From Mesostigma viride (taxonomy: Eukaryota; Streptophyta; Mesostigmatophyceae; Mesostigmatales; Mesostigmataceae): 64,000 nt of DNA. A program made the translations under genes and the position numbers. The DNA lies in NCBI GenBank assembly GCA_009746045.1, contig RPFO01000213.1:1484578-1548577 (forward strand), read 5' to 3'. The notes beneath the pieces are model-generated. The model was not told where the DNA came from, made no database searches, and saw only the letters and a list, made by a program, of their open reading frames with translations. This document shows positions 17,391-25,638 of this stretch, piece after piece. Each line of letters begins with the position of its first letter. The first letter of the stretch is position 1.

Positions 17391-18413
17391 CTAGATCTTG
17401 ACCCTCTTGGGCCCCACCCTCGAGAACCGGTCGCGGTTCAGGGGCCGGGTCAAGAGCAAGTCATCCCTCATCTCTCGTCTGTTCCTGTCCACGATGCCCG
17501 CCGGGGTGGGCCCCTCCGGCGGCTTCACGAACGCGGCCATCGCCCGCTTCACCTCGACCGCCGCCTCGTGAAGGTCCTTGTCCGGCGCCCGGTCCATGAC
17601 CTTGTACATGAAGAACCAGGCGTTCGCCAGCTGACCGTCGTCCATCGCGTCCCTGGCGCTACCGGCCCTCACGCCGTTCAGCTCCTTGAAGGCCGACGCG
17701 CTCATCCCCGTGGCCGCCTCGCAGGTCTTGTCGCCCAGGAACGCCATCACGCTCCCCACGCGCTCCTTGGGGACGACCGAGCTCACCAGGTCCGCCAGCC
17801 TGTGCTGCGTGTCCTTCGCGCGCAGGCGCAGGGTCGGGTCGCACTCGCGCACAGGCGCCACGTAGTCCGGCCTCGTGCGACCGTTGCCCGGTCGGGTCAG
17901 CACCGCCACCGTGGTGCTCGTGCCGTGGACCGCGTCGTGGGCGTCGCGCACCACAGCCATCATCGAGATGTCCCCCGCCATGATGCGGTCCACCCAGGAC
18001 ATGGCCTTCACCGCAAACTTGGAGCTGATCCACATGGCCAGGGGGTTCACCAGCTTGGGGTGGATCCAGACACCGCGATCATCATTGGGACCGTTCTTCA
18101 CAGTGTCAAAAACCGTTGTGGAGGTCACAGCAGAATCCCTGTCACCCATAAACTCGGCTTCTAAATCCTTGGCAAAGGCTTGTACAGTATCGAGCCTCCA
18201 CCAGTCCATAAAGGCCTTGCTCCCGTCTGAGGCTGCATGACAAAGGTCCTTGCCCAGTATCTTCCTGTCGCTCTTGCGGACCTTAATTTCCTTTGCAGGG
18301 TCTACCTGAAAACCGGGCATCGGGCGCAGGGTGAATATCCACGCTTTATCAGTCTCCTTTGAAAGATTGAAAAGGGCATGCACAAAGGGGGTGGAGCTGT
18401 TCACGAGAGCCAT
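17391..18413 (-). CDS. KilA-N domain protein
   Basis: A 340-residue protein. Residues about 30-75 contain WIFTLRPMPGFQVDPAKEIK and VRKSDRKILGKDLCHAASDG; residues about 110-150 contain GVWIHPKLVNPLAMWISSKF followed by AVKAMSWVDRIMAGD. The WIHP.L...LA.W.S..FA......WV pattern is the classic KilA-N DNA-binding domain. The C-terminal half is a long helical region ending in a basic VGPKRVKI tail. The N-terminal part is shared with the fusion protein directly upstream on the same strand (18,477-19,220). A TGCGTTTAAA motif lies about 40 bp before the ATG. Confidence 0.75.
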   Translation of the reverse strand: MALVNSSTPFVHALFNLSKETDKAWIFTLRPMPGFQVDPAKEIKVRKSDRKILGKDLCHAASDGSKAFMDWWRLDTVQAFAKDLEAEFMGDRDSAVTSTTVFDTVKNGPNDDRGVWIHPKLVNPLAMWISSKFAVKAMSWVDRIMAGDISMMAVVRDAHDAVHGTSTTVAVLTRPGNGRTRPDYVAPVRECDPTLRLRAKDTQHRLADLVSSVVPKERVGSVMAFLGDKTCEAATGMSASAFKELNGVRAGSARDAMDDGQLANAWFFMYKVMDRAPDKDLHEAAVEVKRAMAAFVKPPEGPTPAGIVDRNRREMRDDLLLTRPLNRDRFSRVGPKRVKI

Positions 18414-18450
18414 TCTTTATTGTATACCAAACCATAATAATTTCAATGTT

Positions 18451-18460
18451 TTAAACGCAT
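18451..18460 (-). promoter_or_regulatory. Shared upstream motif of the KilA/BRO genes
   Basis: On the minus strand this reads ATGCGTTTAA, 38-47 bp before the ATG at 18,413. It is a one-base variant of the ACGCGTTTA motif before three BRO-like genes. Confidence 0.35.
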
Positions 18461-18476
18461 TCCTTGCATGTCCATT

Positions 18477-19220
18477 TCAATGAGGTCCATCCATGTAGGG
18501 TCTCTTATTGAACACGCTAGCATCCAAGGTCAGCTGGATGCCTTGAGACTCACACCCTTCCTTTATAAGGGCGTGCTGATGAGGAGTGAACCAAGCGCTT
18601 TTCTTAGAGCTAAACAGATGCAGCCTCTTGGCGTGCTCTGGGAAGTCCATCCCGTACATGAGGAGCTGACCGACACCGGTCATCCAGTTGCGCATGTCCT
18701 TGACCTCGATGATGGACTTTGGGTCGTACGTGACGATATCGATGTACCCGTAACGGCACTGAACCTCGCACTCCCCATTGACACAGCTGGACAGCCGGTG
18801 TTGGATCTCGAGCTCGACCCGGTTGTTTGGAGATTTCTTTATCCACCTTATAAGTTCAGGCAAGGGTGTGCGATCACTCCACGTGCCTCTCTTGCAATTA
18901 TCCGAAGTTGTCACAAACTCGAGGTGACAGCGCCACTCATTGGCCAAGAGCGACTGGGTCCAATTCTTGATCAGTTTCTTCCCATTTGATGCAGCCAGGA
19001 TAAACTCCTTTAGCTGCACCCGTCCGTCGCTCTTCCGCACGCGGACGTCCTTGGACGCGTCCACCTCCATGTCGTCCCGGGGCTTGACAGAGAACACCCA
19101 GAACTCGTCCTCCTCGCGTCTGAAGGACAGGTAGTCCGCGTAGGTCCTCTCCGCCCACGCCCTGTCCACCGCGTCCGCCCCCCCTAGCGAATTTCCCAGT
19201 GTCCCGTCCGCAGTGTCCAT
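18477..19220 (-). CDS. KilA-N-like plus PD-(D/E)XK nuclease fusion
   Basis: ATG 19,220 (MDTADGTLG) is preferred because the longer frame starts at TTG. Residues 30-120 (FWVFSVKPRDDMEVDASKDV, RVRKSDGRVQLKEFILAASNG, then RGTWSDRTPLPELIRWI) parallel the KilA-N protein at 17,391. The second half has YIDIVTYDPKSIIEVKDM and GVGQLLMYGMDFPEHAKRLH, the PD-(D/E)XK core found in the stand-alone genes at 15,603 and 16,027. A DNA-recognition module joined to a nuclease would make a site-directed cutter, possibly for host or competitor DNA or for gene mobility. This combination is known in giant viruses in general terms; the target is unknown. Confidence 0.7.
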   Translation of the reverse strand: MDTADGTLGNSLGGADAVDRAWAERTYADYLSFRREEDEFWVFSVKPRDDMEVDASKDVRVRKSDGRVQLKEFILAASNGKKLIKNWTQSLLANEWRCHLEFVTTSDNCKRGTWSDRTPLPELIRWIKKSPNNRVELEIQHRLSSCVNGECEVQCRYGYIDIVTYDPKSIIEVKDMRNWMTGVGQLLMYGMDFPEHAKRLHLFSSKKSAWFTPHQHALIKEGCESQGIQLTLDASVFNKRPYMDGPH

Positions 19221-19788
19221 GACTGGATCCCTTGTCTCCTGGCGGACGCCTGCCCGGTGCGCGGCACCCAACGATGGCGCCTGTGCCGTCGCGACCCCTA
19301 TTTATGCCAAATCCCGCCCTGTCAGGTGCTGACGACCCAGCGCCACCTCGTAACGGCTGCCGTTGGATGGGAGAAGCACATCCACAGTCAGCTTGCGGCG
19401 GCGCCTAGAGAGGGGTCGACAATCCAACTCGCGCCCCGCCCCCGCCCGCCCGCTGCTCGGCCCTGGCTTGGATTCTCCTGCACTACTTCTTTTTCTGATA
19501 ATTCTAAAAATAAATTTATGGCTATAGACCCTCTATGATTCTACAGGTGCATGCACATATATATGAAAAACTATTCAGGCCGGCGTGCAAAAAAGAAGTC
19601 CCGCAAAAGAATCCAACCAAACTCGAGGCGTGGCTGTACCCGGACAGGAACCGCCCCACTCGGTCGATGGCCGGTCCAGGTTCGCCGCCTGGCGAGCGTG
19701 GATGTGATATGCATGAGTAGACACGGGGGGGTCGCGAATGAAAACAGATTGGATTAAATAAATGGAATTATATTCATTCAACGATTCA
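19221..19788. other. About 0.57 kb with no recognised gene
   Basis: Short plus-strand frames exist but have no motif and poor codon bias. An acacatatatatg string and A-rich patches near 19,490-19,570 suggest intergenic sequence. Nothing else was recognised. Confidence 0.5.
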
Positions 19789-19971
19789 TCACGACACAGA
19801 CAGCCTAAGCCGCATCATCTTGTCCAGGATATCATGGGGGCTGTACGCGGGCTTCCTGGCCGCGCGCTCCCTGGCCCTGATGGCCAAATGGACCGCGCAC
19901 CGCTTGCCCCTGGGTGCGCGCGGCTTGTTGCATTTGGTCCCCTGGGGGGTTATCTCGACGCATCGTGCCAT
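19789..19971 (-). CDS. Minimal Cys3-His knuckle protein, 60 residues
   Basis: The first 28 residues are essentially the knuckle alone: Cys4, Cys14, Cys25, His28 (C-x9-C-x10-C-x2-H), then an Arg/Ala-rich helix (LAIRARERAARKP) and a short end. It is the smallest family member and shows that the knuckle can stand as a unit. Similar short N-terminal Cys-rich motifs are known in small viral and bacterial proteins; zinc binding is inferred. It is followed on the same strand by the RING-type gene. Confidence 0.6.
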   Translation of the reverse strand: MARCVEITPQGTKCNKPRAPRGKRCAVHLAIRARERAARKPAYSPHDILDKMMRLRLSVS

Positions 19972-20011
19972 CGCGGCGGTTCACACTAGCGTCAGCGAGA
20001 AAAAACGCGGC

Positions 20012-20682
20012 TCACTCGGCCGCGTGCTCGAAGAAGGGGAAGGCCAGCCTCTCGGGCGCGGGCCTGCGCTCGGCCAGGCAGAGCGGGCACTGGCCGCGCG
20101 AGGGGATGGCGTCGTCGTGCAGGTACACGGTCATGCACCAGAGGCAGATGGGGAGGTCGTGGGGAGGGGGCGCGCGCTTCCCCTGGCCGACGGGAGCGTG
20201 GACGGGGAGGAACCCCCGCCGCGACTGCTTTTCCATGCAAACCCCGCAAGACACGCGAGCCCCCCCTCGGGCACGCGGTACACGGGCCGGACACAGGGGC
20301 GCCCGCCGGCCTGCACCCCCTCCGCGAGCTGCCGCACCCCTGCCGCGTTGGCCGGGGTCACACGCGCGCGTGTCACGACCCCCGGGGCTGCGCCGAGCAG
20401 CGAAAGATGGAGGGCGGCCGCACGGTCCTCGGCAATCTTGCAGAAGGCCTCGTCGTTTTTGGCGTGGGAGGGGGCGTTCACTCGAAATTCCAGCTCGTAT
20501 CCGCGGCATTCCGAGCAATAGAGCGCCTTCCCACCAAAGAAGGTGCAAGGGTCCTTCCAGTCGCCGCAATACTGGCACTGGGGGTACTTTCCCCACAGTC
20601 CCGGGACTTTCTCGGGTCGTCGCTCGGACGTGTCCCAGCCACGGGGGGCGGCATCATTCGAAACATGGTACCTGGCAGCCAC
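20012..20682 (-). pseudogene. RING-type zinc-finger gene, broken (about one break)
   Basis: One open frame carries a zinc-ribbon-like CQYC ... C ... CSEC block near the N-terminal side. Another carries a RING-like end, CGVCMEKQ, then HDLPICLWC and CPLC, spaced as in RING fingers. The two blocks lie in different frames of one gene-sized region, so about one break is estimated. If once intact it would have combined a zinc ribbon with a RING finger, a typical viral ubiquitin-ligase layout. It lies directly downstream of the minimal knuckle gene. Confidence 0.5.
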
Positions 20683-20888
20683 GGATCTTTTCTATGCACG
20701 ACGCGACCAACGCGGGACCGCGGGCAATCGCGACAGTCCTTTCCTGTCCCTCCGCAGCCACAGAGAATCGTCTACCAGCGAGGACTATCGCCTCTCAGCC
20801 ACGGGCTCTATCGAGATTTCAAGAAGCATCCACCGACGTAGTCGACTTATTCATTTTGCAAGCGTGCCCACTCCTTATTTCTTTACAA

Positions 20889-21133
20889 GTCGCCCACCGG
20901 TTATGAGGCACCGTCACCGTCACCCACCAGTTATGAGGTACTGGCGCCGGTCCCCACCGACTAAAGGTAATGGCAGCGTCACCGACCAAGAAAGGTACTG
21001 GCACCGGCCCCCAATAATAAAGGTACTGGCACCGGCCCCCACTGACTAAATATACACTGGCACCGGCCCCCACTGACTAAATGTACACTGGCACCGGCCC
21101 CCACTGACTAAATGTACACTGGCACCGGCACCA
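20889..21133. repeat. Degenerate 30-bp tandem repeat
   Basis: Units of the type actggcaccggcccccactg followed by actaaatgtac recur about eight times, the last three nearly identical and the first ones diverged. No coding frame is convincing. The stretch 20,683-21,663 otherwise contains no recognised gene. Confidence 0.75.
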
Positions 21134-21439
21134 CGGGCAATTACGATTCATTAATAGACACGTGCAATTACGATGCACCGTGAATAAATGAACTGTCGCC
21201 CATTATCTGTCCCTTGTGCATTGCTGAGAGGAAAAGGAAAGCGGTAAAATAGGCACTCCAGCATTCGGCAAAGGAAAAGTGGCCCGTGGTTGAGCGCGCT
21301 GACAGATTTTTTAACGTGGGTCGCACTCGATTCGCTCGCTCTCTCGCGGTTAGCGGCGACGTTACCTACCTGAAAACCTGGTTACCTGGCCTGGCAGGCG
21401 ATCCCAACCGGTTCTTGGTCGCCTTCTCGGGTCGCTGCG

Positions 21440-21650
21440 TCTCCTCGAGGCGTGCGACGTTCAGGGCCTTACTCCCGAGGCGTGGGGCGTCGATCCTTTG
21501 TTTTATCAGGGCGTGGGACGCCGGCCTTTGTTTTGTCAGCGCGCGGGGCGTCGGCCTTGATTGTTTTACCGGGGCGCGCGGCTTCGGGTCTCGTTTTACC
21601 GGGGCGTACGACGCCATTCTCCTTTCACCAGGGCGCGTGACCTAGAAGCC
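21440..21650. repeat. Degenerate 30-bp repeat before the gene at 21,664
   Basis: Segments of the form ggggcgt...ccttgttttatca recur about six times (for example ggcgtgggacgccggccttt and ggggcgcgcggcttcgggtc). They lie directly upstream of the next gene and could hold promoter elements. A small open frame across them looks like a by-product of the repeat. Confidence 0.55.
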
Positions 21651-21663
21651 GTTTTATCACGCT

Positions 21664-22875
21664 ATGCCAGCATTCCTGCGCACGAGCACCGGACGCAGGA
21701 CCGTCGACCCGTTCATCCCGTGGGTGGACGACCTGGACGATGACCTGCTCGAGGTATTCGTCAAGAACATGTGCAGGCTGGACCGGAAGGCCTGCATGTT
21801 GATGATGCTCACCTCCAAGGCGGCCTGGGAGGCCCTGTGGCCCACATACAGGGAGCACCACGCGCGGGCCACCGCCGAGGCCGACCGGCGGTTTGTCCAC
21901 CGCGTGTGGAGGGACCGGGTGCTGACCCCTGGGGACCTCTCCTTCGCCGGCGTGCCCGTCGTCAGGGTGACAGTGTACGATGCCGCGAGTCTGGAGCCCC
22001 GCGACTTTGTGCGGGAGGAGGACTGCGGCCTGATGCCCCACCTGGTCGAGTGGAGGAGGCTCGCCGCCTTCGTGCGGAAGGTGCCGGGGGTCGTCATCTT
22101 CCTCCTCGACGCGGCCAAGCGCAGGGATGGGTGGGAGCTCTCCTTCGACTACGCCGTCCTGGCCGGCCTGGTGGTCTGCGCGGCGGAGGGCGTCTCGCTC
22201 CCCTCGTGCCGACTCCTCCTCGTGTTGCGCTCCAACTCGAGCTTCGCCTACGCGGTGCCCCCCGACGAGATCCGCCAACCGCTGACCCAGGCGCTGGCCA
22301 GGTGCGGGGGCAGCATAGACTTCCTCGGGGCCGAGACCATCGCTCTGGGGCGCACCTTTCGCTTTGCCCTTTCTACGGTCCGAGAAGTCGCAGGCGGCAC
22401 GGCCGTTTTCATGGCGACGGCGAGAGGCACCGTCGTCATGGGGGCGCACGACAGCGTGTTTACCTTCTACGTCAACCAGGACGTGGGGGGCGTCGACCTC
22501 ATCAACCCGGTGGTGCACCGGTGGTACAACGCGCACTGCCGGGACAACGGCCGCGGCATGGCCCCCTGCACCTGCTTCACGGAGGACACCCGCCCCCTCC
22601 TGGTCGGCGAAGGGGACGTGACGGCCGTGAGGGGGGCGGTGGACCTGCTGGTGGACGACTCCCCCACCGTCCCCGCCCAGCAGGACGTCCGCGTCCGCGT
22701 CACCGATGGGCGCCCCCAGGCGACGGTGCGCGTGGTCGGGCGCACGCCGAGGGAGGGCCAGGCGGGGGACGCGGTGTTGAGCGTGCACGGCCGCGGTCTC
22801 GACGTCCGGGACGCGGACCTGGCCGAGTGGAAGGAGCGCTGGCCGATCGTGCTGGCCTCCGACGTTCTGTGCTGA
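21664..22875 (+). CDS. Hypothetical protein, 403 residues, possible F-box-like N-terminus
   Basis: ATG 21,664 gives a long open frame with strong viral codon bias. Residues 20-55 (DDLDDDLLEVFVKNMCRLDR followed by MLMMLTSKAAWEAL) have the two-helix look of an F-box-like region. The rest alternates strands and helices, with a Cys/His pocket near CTCF and no membrane span. No family is recognised for the body. It stands alone on its strand between repeat-rich intergenic DNA. Confidence 0.65.
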   Translation: MPAFLRTSTGRRTVDPFIPWVDDLDDDLLEVFVKNMCRLDRKACMLMMLTSKAAWEALWPTYREHHARATAEADRRFVHRVWRDRVLTPGDLSFAGVPVVRVTVYDAASLEPRDFVREEDCGLMPHLVEWRRLAAFVRKVPGVVIFLLDAAKRRDGWELSFDYAVLAGLVVCAAEGVSLPSCRLLLVLRSNSSFAYAVPPDEIRQPLTQALARCGGSIDFLGAETIALGRTFRFALSTVREVAGGTAVFMATARGTVVMGAHDSVFTFYVNQDVGGVDLINPVVHRWYNAHCRDNGRGMAPCTCFTEDTRPLLVGEGDVTAVRGAVDLLVDDSPTVPAQQDVRVRVTDGRPQATVRVVGRTPREGQAGDAVLSVHGRGLDVRDADLAEWKERWPIVLASDVLC

Positions 22876-22964
22876 GATCCTCTGTTTTGTCTATTGTTGT
22901 TCTCAGGGCAATCTGATTAATCAAACTGGAAATAAATAAAGCCTCGTATAATGAATGTAATCGT

Positions 22965-23240
22965 TTATTCGCGCGCAAATGTGATTTTTTTTTTGCCATC
23001 AGCTTCCTCCTCTGTCATGACCCTCGTAGGCCGTTGATTGCGCCCCGGAAAAGTGTACATGTTATTTGTATTGCTGGCTGCAAGACATTGTCTGTCACTG
23101 AGCCTCTTCAGGGTGAGGTTGGCGTTACCCAGCGCCTCCCTGGCATAAGTCCCGTCCTCTCTCAAATAAATGATACACTTCACGATGTCGGCGGCTGCCA
23201 CGCGCCCATCAGGTGTCCTGCGAATCTGTCCACAAAAGAT
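22965..23240 (-). pseudogene. KilA/BRO-like N-terminal fragment
   Basis: The text RRTPDGRVAAADIVKCIIYL and NANLTLKRLSD, FPGRNQRPTRV parallels the N-terminal third of the BRO-like gene at 11,242. The rest of the family domain (LPG helix and C-terminal half) is absent, so this is a partial, broken copy. Confidence 0.55.
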
Positions 23241-23269
23241 ATCTTCAGATGGAGGTTAGGTGCCTATGA

Positions 23270-23791
23270 CTACTTGCACTTGGCGAAACCAATCGAGAAT
23301 ATCTTCTTGGCCTTGCACCGCGCGCTCAGTTTCTTGTTGAATATCGCGCCGAAGAACGCGCCGATAGGATTGTGTTTCAGCGCGAAGTTCACCGGTTTGC
23401 CCACCACCTTGGCCAGCTTCTTGCCCCCCGGCCCCATCAGCCCCAGCACGCTAGACACGCCGTCGGCTATCGACAGCAGAGGGTTGGACGCGATGTACGC
23501 CGCCTTCTGCCCCTCCACCAGCGCCGTCCTCAGCACCGCCTTGGCCCTTCGCCGCCGCCTGCGGCCCTTGTCCTCGCCGCCCGCCGCCGCCGCCACCGGC
23601 AGCGCGGGAGGGGGCGCGCTCAGGCCCGTCTCCAGAAGCGCCTCGATCGCCTCCGACCGGTAGAGCGGCACGGACTCGTACTCGGGCAGCCGCGCGGTCA
23701 GCAGCGGGTCGGGCTTGGAGGCATCGCGCAGGCCCAGCCACAGGCTGAGGGTGAGTACCAGTATCAGGGTCACGATCAGATACGCGCGCAT
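23270..23791 (-). CDS. Membrane-anchored basic protein with CKAKK tail
   Basis: The first 20 residues, MRAYLIVTLILVLTLSLWLG, form a signal anchor. A Pro/Ala-rich stretch and a KGRRRRRRAKAVLR basic block follow, then an amphipathic and partly hydrophobic helix region (IADGVSSVLGLMG; GAFFGAIFNK). The protein ends CKAKKIFSIGFAKCK. The same ending, CKAKKFFSFGKAKCK, closes the 23-residue frame just upstream at 23,831. A virion membrane protein is likely by layout. A TATAAA-like string lies about 20 bp before the ATG on this strand. Confidence 0.6.
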   Translation of the reverse strand: MRAYLIVTLILVLTLSLWLGLRDASKPDPLLTARLPEYESVPLYRSEAIEALLETGLSAPPPALPVAAAAGGEDKGRRRRRRAKAVLRTALVEGQKAAYIASNPLLSIADGVSSVLGLMGPGGKKLAKVVGKPVNFALKHNPIGAFFGAIFNKKLSARCKAKKIFSIGFAKCK

Positions 23792-23830
23792 GTCGCACTA
23801 CCATAGACGCAGCTATAAAACCGATATCGA

Positions 23831-23902
23831 TCACTTGCACTTGGCCTTCCCGAACGAGAAAAACTTCTTGGCCTTGCACCCGGTGCATCTGCCGACAGGC
23901 AT
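23831..23902 (-). CDS. Putative 23-residue Cys/Lys peptide
   Basis: ATG 23,902 to TGA 23,831 encodes MPVGRCTGCKAKKFFSFGKA plus KCK, that is C-x2-C and a last C. Its final 15 residues match the tail of the membrane protein at 23,270. It could be a real micro-peptide or the 3' remnant of a duplicated copy of that gene. No ribosome data are available to decide. Confidence 0.35.
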   Translation of the reverse strand: MPVGRCTGCKAKKFFSFGKAKCK

Positions 23903-23937
23903 CCGTATCGCGTATACAACTAACCGATCTTTATTAA

Positions 23938-24336
23938 TCAGAAACGTTTACGCTTACCCGCGAGTCCCCGCCTACCAGGCGTGACGACGGTCTTGGCGGC
24001 TCTCATGACCCAATCGACGATGGCGTCCGGCCCTCTATAAAGTATGCCCGCGCCTCGTTCTCTCAGTCGGCGCAGTTTATCCATAGACACGAGCCACGCC
24101 CGCTGCAGGTTCCGCTCCACCGCATTGGCCTCCCGGAGATCTCTCCTGTACTGATCAGGGGGGGCATCGCCCTTCGCCGACACCTTCGCCTTCGCCAATG
24201 CCTCCAACGCCCCGCCGAAACGATACGCCAGCATCCCCGATGCCGCGTTGTAATTATGCTCCATGGCCGGCGTCAGCACTGCAGCGGCTCGTGAGCGGTG
24301 TGCGCGTCGTGGGGTGCGCGTTTTCTTGGCCGCCAT
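23938..24336 (-). CDS. Small basic protein, 132 residues
   Basis: Residues 1-18 are strongly basic (MAAKKTRTPRRAHRSRAAAV) and the end is LAGKRKRF, so both termini carry Lys/Arg clusters. The centre is helical (NYNAASGMLAYRFGGALEAL; NAVERNLQRAWLVSMDKLRR). A nucleic-acid or membrane-associated packing role is possible but not shown. The gene is divergent from the P-loop gene that follows. Confidence 0.55.
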   Translation of the reverse strand: MAAKKTRTPRRAHRSRAAAVLTPAMEHNYNAASGMLAYRFGGALEALAKAKVSAKGDAPPDQYRRDLREANAVERNLQRAWLVSMDKLRRLRERGAGILYRGPDAIVDWVMRAAKTVVTPGRRGLAGKRKRF

Positions 24337-24452
24337 GTTACAATACGCGCGTGTGTTTTTATATTCCGCGAATATATGTTTACTAAGCCGGGCGATCTAC
24401 TTTGGGAGTGACCATCAAATTTTGTGTGCCGTACGTCATATACGAGCGGCCC

Positions 24453-25010
24453 ATGTCGGCGATCGTGCACGTGGAGGGCGTGCCGGGATCGGGCAAGACC
24501 TTCCTCTGCTCCATGCTCAGGATCAAGGCCAAGTGCGTGGACACGGACGACCTGTGGGCCAAGGCCGACGACATAGCCGACGAGAGGAAGCGAGACGGGC
24601 AGAGGGCCGTCAACAAGCGAGCCCTCGTGAACCGCATGATACGAGAGCTCGTCAGGGACAGGGAGCGAGACCGCCCGCTCGTGTTCGTCGGCCTGCACGC
24701 GCCCCCCAGGGCGAACCACAAGTTCTTCATCCGCCTCGAGGACCACCCCGCCGCCTACCGCCGCCTGCTCCTGCGCGAGGTGGACAAGTACGTCACGCGC
24801 GCCGACGACCTGCGCAGGCACGTGCGCGAGGTCGCGGACCCCAGGGACATCGACATCCCCCGCGTGGCCAACCTCGCGAGCATACCCTCCAACTACCCCG
24901 ACTTCGTCCGCAACTACAAGCAGAGGAGGGACTACATGAAGGCCAGGGGCTACAAGGTCGTGCCCCAGGACGCGATCGCCCGCTTCATCGACGCCCTCGG
25001 GGAGGAATGA
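24453..25010 (+). CDS. P-loop NTPase / nucleotide-kinase-like protein
   Basis: ATG 24,453 (MSAIVHVEG) is preferred because the longer frame begins at TTG. Residues 8-16 are EGVPGSGKT, a Walker A motif. A DTDDLW acidic segment near residue 29 may serve as Walker B or a substrate loop, and RPLVFVGLHAPP resembles a second strand. The remainder is helical, with tyrosines and basic residues near the end. This is the size and layout of small viral kinases (nucleotide or polynucleotide type). The substrate cannot be told from sequence. Confidence 0.6.
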   Translation: MSAIVHVEGVPGSGKTFLCSMLRIKAKCVDTDDLWAKADDIADERKRDGQRAVNKRALVNRMIRELVRDRERDRPLVFVGLHAPPRANHKFFIRLEDHPAAYRRLLLREVDKYVTRADDLRRHVREVADPRDIDIPRVANLASIPSNYPDFVRNYKQRRDYMKARGYKVVPQDAIARFIDALGEE

Positions 25011-25048
25011 ACACAAATATCTCTGCGTATCGTGCATGACTCGCTCGC

Positions 25049-25609
25049 ATGACTAAGTGCACTTCTCTCACATCCAAGGGGCGCAGGTGCCGCCGCCCCG
25101 CCTCAGGTGCCTGCCATGGTCGGTGCGCCGCGCACAGGGTGCGCGCGTCCAGCACCGAGGCCCAGAACACCTGGGAACGGGGCGAGGAAGCGGTCAGCGC
25201 GCCGAATCGGCGCAGGCCTCGTCCGGCCTCCCCCCCGCAGATGCAGACGCTCCTCAGGGGCGGCGCCCCGGTGATGCCCCCTCCGCAGACGTTCCTCAGG
25301 GGGATGCAGTCGAGAACGGCGGGGGTCTTCCCACCCTACGCGCCACTGCCGCCGCCGCCGTTGACCGCGCAGGATGCGAATGACCGCATGGCGGAAATGA
25401 TCCACTCGTGGGGGCCGGCTGGCCCGTTCAAACTTCCTCCGCCCGAAGAAGACACCTACGGGTACCAGGCGGGGGGCATGGCTCTGGTTGGGCCCCAAAC
25501 GAGGTTCCCAGAGCTGCCGCGTGTCAGGTACCGCCTGCACGAGGCGGGCGCTCCACGCGGAATCCGCAGGGGCAAGGTCAGGACTAAGGGCAGCAGCGTG
25601 AGGAGGTGA
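25049..25609 (+). CDS. Cys3-His knuckle protein with Pro-rich body
   Basis: Cys4, Cys14, Cys26 and His29 give C-x9-C-x11-C-x2-H, one residue longer than the other knuckles, and an extra Cys lies at 22. The body is Pro/Gly/Arg-rich with QMQTLLRGGAPVMPPPQTFL and a repeated FLRGMQ-type unit, then a Tyr/Pro-rich middle and a basic end (RKGKVRTKGSSVRR-like). It is probably disordered. It lies between the P-loop gene and the HNH gene, all on the plus strand. Confidence 0.6.
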   Translation: MTKCTSLTSKGRRCRRPASGACHGRCAAHRVRASSTEAQNTWERGEEAVSAPNRRRPRPASPPQMQTLLRGGAPVMPPPQTFLRGMQSRTAGVFPPYAPLPPPPLTAQDANDRMAEMIHSWGPAGPFKLPPPEEDTYGYQAGGMALVGPQTRFPELPRVRYRLHEAGAPRGIRRGKVRTKGSSVRR

Positions 25610-25638
25610 TCGATACTATAACCTCATCATACTGATGT

